NCBI GenBank assembly: GCA_025462785.1
Contig: JAOAPG010000200.1
Location: 1 to 9,593, forward strand
From: Acidobacteriaceae bacterium
GTDB lineage: Bacteria; Acidobacteriota; Terriglobia; Terriglobales; Acidobacteriaceae
Direction of reading: 5' to 3'
DNA: 9,593 nt
This document shows, one piece after another, positions 6,441 to 9,593 of this stretch; within the stretch, counting starts at the first letter, position 1, and each line of letters begins with the position of its first letter. The notes under the pieces are model-generated. The model was not told the origin of the DNA. It worked only from the letters and a program-made list of their open reading frames with translations, and searched no databases. The position numbers and the translations under genes are program-made.

Positions 6441-6836
6441 ACGCACTCGCGCCGGCAGATGGGCGCTACTCTCTCTGATTCTGGTGTTGGCTTCACTCGG
6501 GTTATTGGCCAAGGCCGCGGGTTCGCTGCTCCTCAGCTGGCCCTCATGTTCGCTTTAGGCTGGTTGCTTTTGATTTTCCTGCCTGGGCCTTTTTCTGCAC
6601 TCCCGCTGTTTCTCAAAAAGCTAATTAGAGTTGGAATTTCCGTTTGCCTACTTGCCGGGGTCTCAATGCTGCTGAACTGGCAGCCACTGTGGATAATTTT
6701 AACGCCGTTTGGTCTCACTCGAAACCAAATCGGCTTCCATTTACTCGCTAGTGCCGTTTGCATCTGGTGGATATCGAGCTTCTGGATCTTTTTTTCGCGA
6801 CCAACCCAATTACGCGAAGTAACGCGCTACGAGTAA
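6435..6836 (+). CDS. Small membrane protein with three helices, unknown function
   Basis: 133 residues from this ATG, with three hydrophobic helices at about 33-52, 66-89 and 99-120 and a short charged tail (QLREVTRYE). The frame stays open upstream, with TTG at 6381, GTG at 6393 and TTG at 6408 as other starts. GGAGGGG (6374-6380) abuts the first and is 12 bases from the second; none of the ATGs has a clear ribosome site, so the start is uncertain. It stands apart from the genes on both sides: about 170 bases after the 122-residue protein and about 150 before the pilin-like gene, which has its own promoter. I do not recognise it. It is too small for VirB6 and does not show the helix-loop-helix unit of the genes that follow. 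Confidence 0.65.
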   Translation: MYTHSRRQMGATLSDSGVGFTRVIGQGRGFAAPQLALMFALGWLLLIFLPGPFSALPLFLKKLIRVGISVCLLAGVSMLLNWQPLWIILTPFGLTRNQIGFHLLASAVCIWWISSFWIFFSRPTQLREVTRYE

Positions 6837-6881
6837 TTCTCCTACTTCGCAATCGAAGCACGCTCTCCTTTTTTCACTTTT

Positions 6882-6910
6882 TTGACAAATTAAAAAACAC
6901 GCCGTAGTTT
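6882..6910 (+). promoter_or_regulatory. Sigma70-type promoter of the pilin-like operon
   Basis: Perfect -35 TTGACA (6882-6887), a 17-base A-rich spacer, then TAGTTT (6905-6910) as -10 box. It lies about 70 bases before the ATG of the VirB2-like gene, leaving a leader of about 69 bases with AAAGGGG as the ribosome site. It would drive the second run of genes separately from the first. Confidence 0.65.
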
Positions 6911-6985
6911 TCCCTCGGCTTTCGCAGTTCTTCTCCGCCGCAATTCTTCAAGAGAAAAACGCGACGTCAGAAAGGGGAACCACAC

Positions 6986-7345
6986 ATGAAGGTGAGGCTG
7001 GACGAGCATTGGAAACGGGCATTTGCCATGTTCGCAATTTCATTCGTCCTTGCAGGTCAAATACTCTGGGCGCAAAACCTTGGAGGAACTCCCGCAACCA
7101 ATGTTGCGGTGCAGGGACAAACGGGTGCCCAACCCGAAGGTGCCTTCCTTAACTTCATTAACTGGATCGGTAACGTGATCTCGCCTGTAGGAGCGGGCGG
7201 CGCCGTCGTCGGTGCGGTCGTGTCATGGCTGCACGGGCGAGGTGTTGGCCGCTGGTTGGCTGCAGCTGCGGGATTGTTGGCGGTATCAGGACTGACCCGG
7301 TTGATCGAATTTTGGATTACTAACGGGACAGGAGGCGTGACGTAA
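6986..7345 (+). CDS. VirB2-like pilin candidate
   Basis: 119 residues, the right size and build for a VirB2/TrbC pilin precursor. A long signal peptide probably is cut at LWA|Q (residue 29). A short polar stretch (30-52) follows, then helix 1 (about 60-81, NWIGNVISPVGAGGAVVGAV), a short basic loop (HGRGVGR, 83-89) and helix 2 (about 90-111), ending in GTGGVT. Two helices joined by a small positive loop is the VirB2 topology. Known VirB2 proteins form the conjugative pilus after signal removal. AAAGGGG lies 9 bases before the ATG. Helix 1, the loop and helix 2 recur in the next two genes, and the GTGGVT tail is shared with the gene at 8149. It has its own promoter and is followed by a hairpin, as fits an abundant subunit. 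Confidence 0.75.
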   Translation: MKVRLDEHWKRAFAMFAISFVLAGQILWAQNLGGTPATNVAVQGQTGAQPEGAFLNFINWIGNVISPVGAGGAVVGAVVSWLHGRGVGRWLAAAAGLLAVSGLTRLIEFWITNGTGGVT

Positions 7346-7353
7346 GCGGAGAC

Positions 7354-7403
7354 GGCAGGCGGTTCAAAGAAAGGAGCCCTCCCCCCCAGTAACGCCGCCT
7401 GCC
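7354..7403 (+). terminator. Stem-loop after the pilin-like gene, attenuator or mRNA-stabilising hairpin
   Basis: Perfect 9-bp GC-rich arms GGCAGGCGG (7354-7362) and CCGCCTGCC (7395-7403) with a 32-base loop that contains seven C in a row (7381-7387). It begins 8 bases after the pilin stop codon. No T-run follows, so it is not a standard intrinsic terminator. A hairpin here could partly stop transcription, or protect the pilin mRNA 3' end, giving more pilin than downstream products. Confidence 0.6.
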
Positions 7404-7477
7404 ACCATCCGCTCAATTCAGACAGGCAATAAGAGTTTCGGTAAAGAAGACGACAGAGAAGAAAAGGAAGCAAAGCA

Positions 7478-8140
7478 ATGACTATCCCGCAGCTGTTGAA
7501 TGACATCATCCAGGTTCTGTTGCTATTGGCTCCCGCGGTCGCCCTGATTTCATTGGTCTTGGCCGGAATCAGTTTGAGGCGCGAAGACGGGGTCGCATCT
7601 GTGATCGGCGGCAGTTTCAGTAAATGGATGTTTTGGGCCGTTATATTCGTGACCCTGGTTCCCACGCTCGGCTGGTTTAGCTCCTTCGGCGTTGCGGCTC
7701 CCGTGCCGGGTGGAGGAATTGGCGCACCATGGCTGAGCTCTTTTGAATCGGACGTATCTAATTTCGTCACAAGTTTTGTAGTCGGTAGGGTGGTAACAAC
7801 CCTTGCGGCCTTTTTCGTTTTGCGCGCGATTTTAGACACTGCCACGGGCGGACACCCTCTGCCATCCATCATCACCGCGATGTTCCTGTTGGGCACGCAA
7901 ACGACATACGCGCTTATCCAGACCTATAACAGCGGAACGCAATACGCCACTGCCGACGTTCTCGACAATCTCTGGACATATCTGGCCGGTACCATCATGC
8001 CGATTGCGGCCGGGCTTGCCGTGGTCGGAGCAATTATCAATTTTGCGACACATCGCCCGGCGATGCGGCTGGTTGCTGTAGCTCTAGCGATGCTGTGTGT
8101 AACTGGAATTTGGAAACTGGTCCTTTCCATGGAGGCCTAG
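7478..8140 (+). CDS. Six-helix membrane protein built of three pilin-like hairpin units
   Basis: 220 residues, almost entirely hydrophobic, with six helices in three hairpins: about 8-32 and 48-68; about 93-117 and 129-149; about 162-188 and 197-217. The third hairpin reads LWTYLAGTIMPIAAGLAVVG, then a basic loop (THRPAMR), then a second helix, closely recalling NWIGNVISPVGAGGAVVGAV of the VirB2-like protein. The first has a charged loop (LRREDG) as expected for the unit; the second is the most diverged. There is no signal peptide beyond the first helix and no GTGGVT tail. AAGGAAG lies 7 bases before the ATG. The next gene follows after 8 bases. It might be a channel or pilus-base protein in the place of VirB6, or a fused minor pilin. 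No family is recognised with certainty. Confidence 0.8.
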   Translation: MTIPQLLNDIIQVLLLLAPAVALISLVLAGISLRREDGVASVIGGSFSKWMFWAVIFVTLVPTLGWFSSFGVAAPVPGGGIGAPWLSSFESDVSNFVTSFVVGRVVTTLAAFFVLRAILDTATGGHPLPSIITAMFLLGTQTTYALIQTYNSGTQYATADVLDNLWTYLAGTIMPIAAGLAVVGAIINFATHRPAMRLVAVALAMLCVTGIWKLVLSMEA

Positions 8141-8148
8141 GAACTGCG

Positions 8149-8601
8149 ATGTCATTCACCAATGGGATTCTGAATCTAACGAATTGGGCCGGTAACGTGA
8201 TTCTTCCCACACTGACTGGCCTCTTCTTTGCTATCGCGATCCTGCGATTTGCGCGTTCGGAGTCCTCTTCGGTTGCCATGTACGGCGGATTTCTCTGCCT
8301 GATGGCTTCTGGTCTGCTCCGCGCAATGGAGACATTTGCCTCGCAGAGACCTTGGAATGATCCTGACGTTTATTGGATGGCGATAGTTACTCTCGTCGAC
8401 TGGATCTGCAACGTTCTCATGCCGCTCTACGCTGGCTTACAGGTCGCCGCCGGTGCGTTGCGCATGGGACTCATCGCGAGGATTCATCCGACCGAGGGCT
8501 GGATGAAACATTTTGTAGTAGCCGGGCTCTGCTTGCTTTTATCGGGACTGGTGCGGCTCGCTGAGTTTTTCGTGACGCACGGAACCGGAGGAGTCACGTA
8601 A
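8149..8601 (+). CDS. Four-helix protein, tandem fusion of two pilin-like units
   Basis: 150 residues. Two repeats are visible. Unit 1 (about 8-63) reads LTNWAGNVILPTLTGLFFAI, a loop FARSESS and a second helix ending SGLLRAMETF. Unit 2 (about 80-150) reads LVDWICNVLMPLYAGLQVAA, a basic loop and a second helix ending SGLVRLAEFF, then GTGGVT. The shared pattern is W..N...P....... followed by SGL.R..E.F. The VirB2-like protein gives NWIGNVISP and SGLTRLIEFW with the same GTGGVT end. The start at 8149 is chosen because AGGA (8139-8142) lies 6 bases before the ATG and the homology begins just after; the frame is open further upstream to 8095, but that would overlap the previous gene by 46 bases. 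The stop overlaps the next ATG by one base. Function is unknown; a minor pilin or adaptor is plausible. Confidence 0.82.
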   Translation: MSFTNGILNLTNWAGNVILPTLTGLFFAIAILRFARSESSSVAMYGGFLCLMASGLLRAMETFASQRPWNDPDVYWMAIVTLVDWICNVLMPLYAGLQVAAGALRMGLIARIHPTEGWMKHFVVAGLCLLLSGLVRLAEFFVTHGTGGVT

Positions 8602-8951
8602 TGGGAGAGAACGCCATGGCTCTTGAAGTTACGCCTGTGTACCGCAACCTTCGAACACGCGTGACGTTCCTCGGCTTGGAAGCCGAGGACCTGTTCGCCA
8701 TCCTCGCGCTCGCGGTTGTTGCAAATATTCTCGGAAGATTTCTGCACCGCGAGATGTTTGGGTTACCCATGAACATGGTCATGCAATACATGGTTCCGGC
8801 GCTGAGCGTCCCAGCATTGATGTTGTTCAAGTATGGCAAACAGCGCGGTTATCTCCAGGACTGGGTGATGTTCCACGCTAAGCCGCACGTGTACTCAGCC
8901 TTGGAGCGCGATCACGAATTGGTAGGCGACTACATTCGGTTCGGAGAATAG
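8601..8951 (+). CDS. VirB3/TrbD-like inner-membrane protein
   Basis: 116 residues, small and basic, with two membrane helices at about 30-48 (FAILALAVVANILG) and about 57-79, a short conserved-looking N-terminus (VTPVYRNLRTRVTFLGLEAED) and a charged C-terminal part. Size, topology and its position directly between pilin-like genes and VirB4 match VirB3, the protein that docks on VirB4 at the inner membrane. Two starts are possible: the ATG at 8601, overlapping the previous stop and with GGAGGAG 7 bases upstream, or the ATG at 8616, with GGGAGAG 6 bases upstream. Two bases separate its stop from the VirB4 start. The sequence motifs themselves are weak, so the name rests partly on context. Confidence 0.72.
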   Translation: MGENAMALEVTPVYRNLRTRVTFLGLEAEDLFAILALAVVANILGRFLHREMFGLPMNMVMQYMVPALSVPALMLFKYGKQRGYLQDWVMFHAKPHVYSALERDHELVGDYIRFGE

Positions 8952-8953
8952 AT

Positions 8954-9593
8954 ATGCCATTGACCCTGGAAAGATTTCAGCAAACACAGGGCGCACCTGC
9001 CCTCTGTGAGCAGCTTCGCGTCCGGGATTTGCTGGACGACGTCGCCGTGCAGATCGACGGATCGATGGTCGCGGGGTTCGAGGTTGGCGGCATTCAGTCG
9101 TACTACGCCAGTGATGAAACCAGAAACCGGGCGAAAGGGTCGCTAGAAGCTCTAGTGCGATCGCTTCCAGAACGCTCCATGCGCATGCAGGTGAGATTTG
9201 AAATTTCAGAGGGTACCGGCGATCTGATATCGCGCTACATCCAGGAACGGCGGAATGAGAATCAGGCCCTGCTCGAACTCGATCGGTTGCAAGTAGAGAT
9301 GCGCCAAAAGCGCGAGGCCGACGGATTCTACCTGCGCCATTTTCTGCATTTGTATTTCATTTGGAATCCGCGCATTCACCATCAATCTCCAGACCTCGAG
9401 TGGAAACGAACAATGAAATCCACCGGGAGCTGGAGCACTTCGGCGACGAAGTGTATCGAGCGGTCCAGACAGGAGCACGAAGACCTCCTCGCCGAATTCA
9501 ATAGCCTTCTGGCAGGTGTTGAAGCGAGCCTTCAGTCCACTGGCATGGCGGCTCGCCGGATGACCCACCAAGAACTCTTCCTCGAAATTAAAC
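8954..9593 (+). CDS. virB4: VirB4/TrbE-type conjugation ATPase, N-terminal part (runs off the window)
   Basis: 213 residues are visible and the frame is still open at the window edge. The N-terminus has the VirB4/CagE/TrbE opening: LRVRDLLDDVAVQIDGSMVAG with DGSMVAGFEVGG at 35-46, and a region like the first alpha/beta part of the family (ALVRSLPERSMRMQVRFEIS). A long charged helical stretch with RYIQERRNENQALLEL follows. VirB4 is the large hexameric ATPase that energises pilus assembly and transport; full proteins exceed 800 residues, so the Walker motifs lie beyond the window and cannot be checked. The ATG is preceded by GGAG 7 bases upstream and by the VirB3-like stop 2 bases upstream. The order pilin, VirB3, VirB4 is the usual one and supports the call. 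Confidence 0.82.
   Translation, partial: MPLTLERFQQTQGAPALCEQLRVRDLLDDVAVQIDGSMVAGFEVGGIQSYYASDETRNRAKGSLEALVRSLPERSMRMQVRFEISEGTGDLISRYIQERRNENQALLELDRLQVEMRQKREADGFYLRHFLHLYFIWNPRIHHQSPDLEWKRTMKSTGSWSTSATKCIERSRQEHEDLLAEFNSLLAGVEASLQSTGMAARRMTHQELFLEIK

Noticed and set aside
6845..6874. Possible intrinsic terminator after the three-helix protein (CTTCG/CGAAG and a T6 run)
   Set aside because: The stem has only five pairs and ten bases separate it from the T-run, so it is too weak to call.
7057..7896. Minus-strand frame of 279 codons, the longest shadow frame
   Set aside because: It is antisense to two membrane protein genes with good ribosome sites; its Pro/Thr/Ala-rich content is what the complement of hydrophobic codons gives.
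8095..8148. Upstream start (8095) for the four-helix protein
   Set aside because: It would overlap the previous gene by 46 bases; the ATG at 8149 has a well-spaced AGGA and the repeat unit starts directly after it.
1..9593. CRISPR arrays, tRNA or rRNA genes, insertion sequences
   Set aside because: No regularly spaced repeats, no cloverleaf or ribosomal RNA sequence and no transposase were seen on either strand.

Overview
The window holds two blocks: a minus-strand toxin-antitoxin pair at the left (5-1153), and a plus-strand cluster for a type IV secretion (conjugation-type) apparatus that fills most of the rest (2020-9593) and runs off the right edge. About 0.8 kb with no convincing gene separates them. 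The set suggests an integrative conjugative or similar mobile element in a Gram-negative (two-membrane) bacterium: several proteins have signal peptides, there is a periplasm-type lytic transglycosylase, and a VirB10-type envelope-spanning protein is present. The base composition and protein style would fit Acidobacteriota, but that is an impression and not a demonstrated assignment.

Left block. A RES-domain toxin (predicted NAD+-degrading) lies directly behind its Xre/MbcA/ParS-type antitoxin. The antitoxin is unusual: it carries an apparent response-regulator receiver domain in front of the DNA-binding domain. Its promoter is a near-consensus sigma70 type (TTGACA-17-TAAAAT). The -35 box lies inside one of two tandem TGTCnnGACA palindromes one helical turn apart, and the predicted transcript start falls on the first base of the ATG, so the mRNA may be leaderless.

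Right block. A first tightly packed run (2020-6261) encodes a MoxR-type AAA+ ATPase, a VirB1-like lytic transglycosylase, an exported protein with a VirB9/TrbG-like N-terminus, a VirB10/TrbI protein and a 122-residue protein of unknown function. Then come a three-helix membrane protein (6435-6836) and a new promoter (6882-6910). A second run follows: a VirB2-like pilin candidate, a six-helix membrane protein, a four-helix membrane protein, a VirB3-like protein and the N-terminal third or less of a VirB4-type ATPase.

The most striking point is that the three membrane proteins between 6986 and 8601 look like one, three and two copies of the same helix-loop-helix unit. The one-unit and two-unit proteins end in the same GTGGVT tail. 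This suggests a pilin-like family built by unit duplication and fusion. Together with a MoxR ATPase at the head of the operon and a VirB9-like protein lacking a recognisable VirB9 C-terminus, it points to a divergent type IV secretion lineage.
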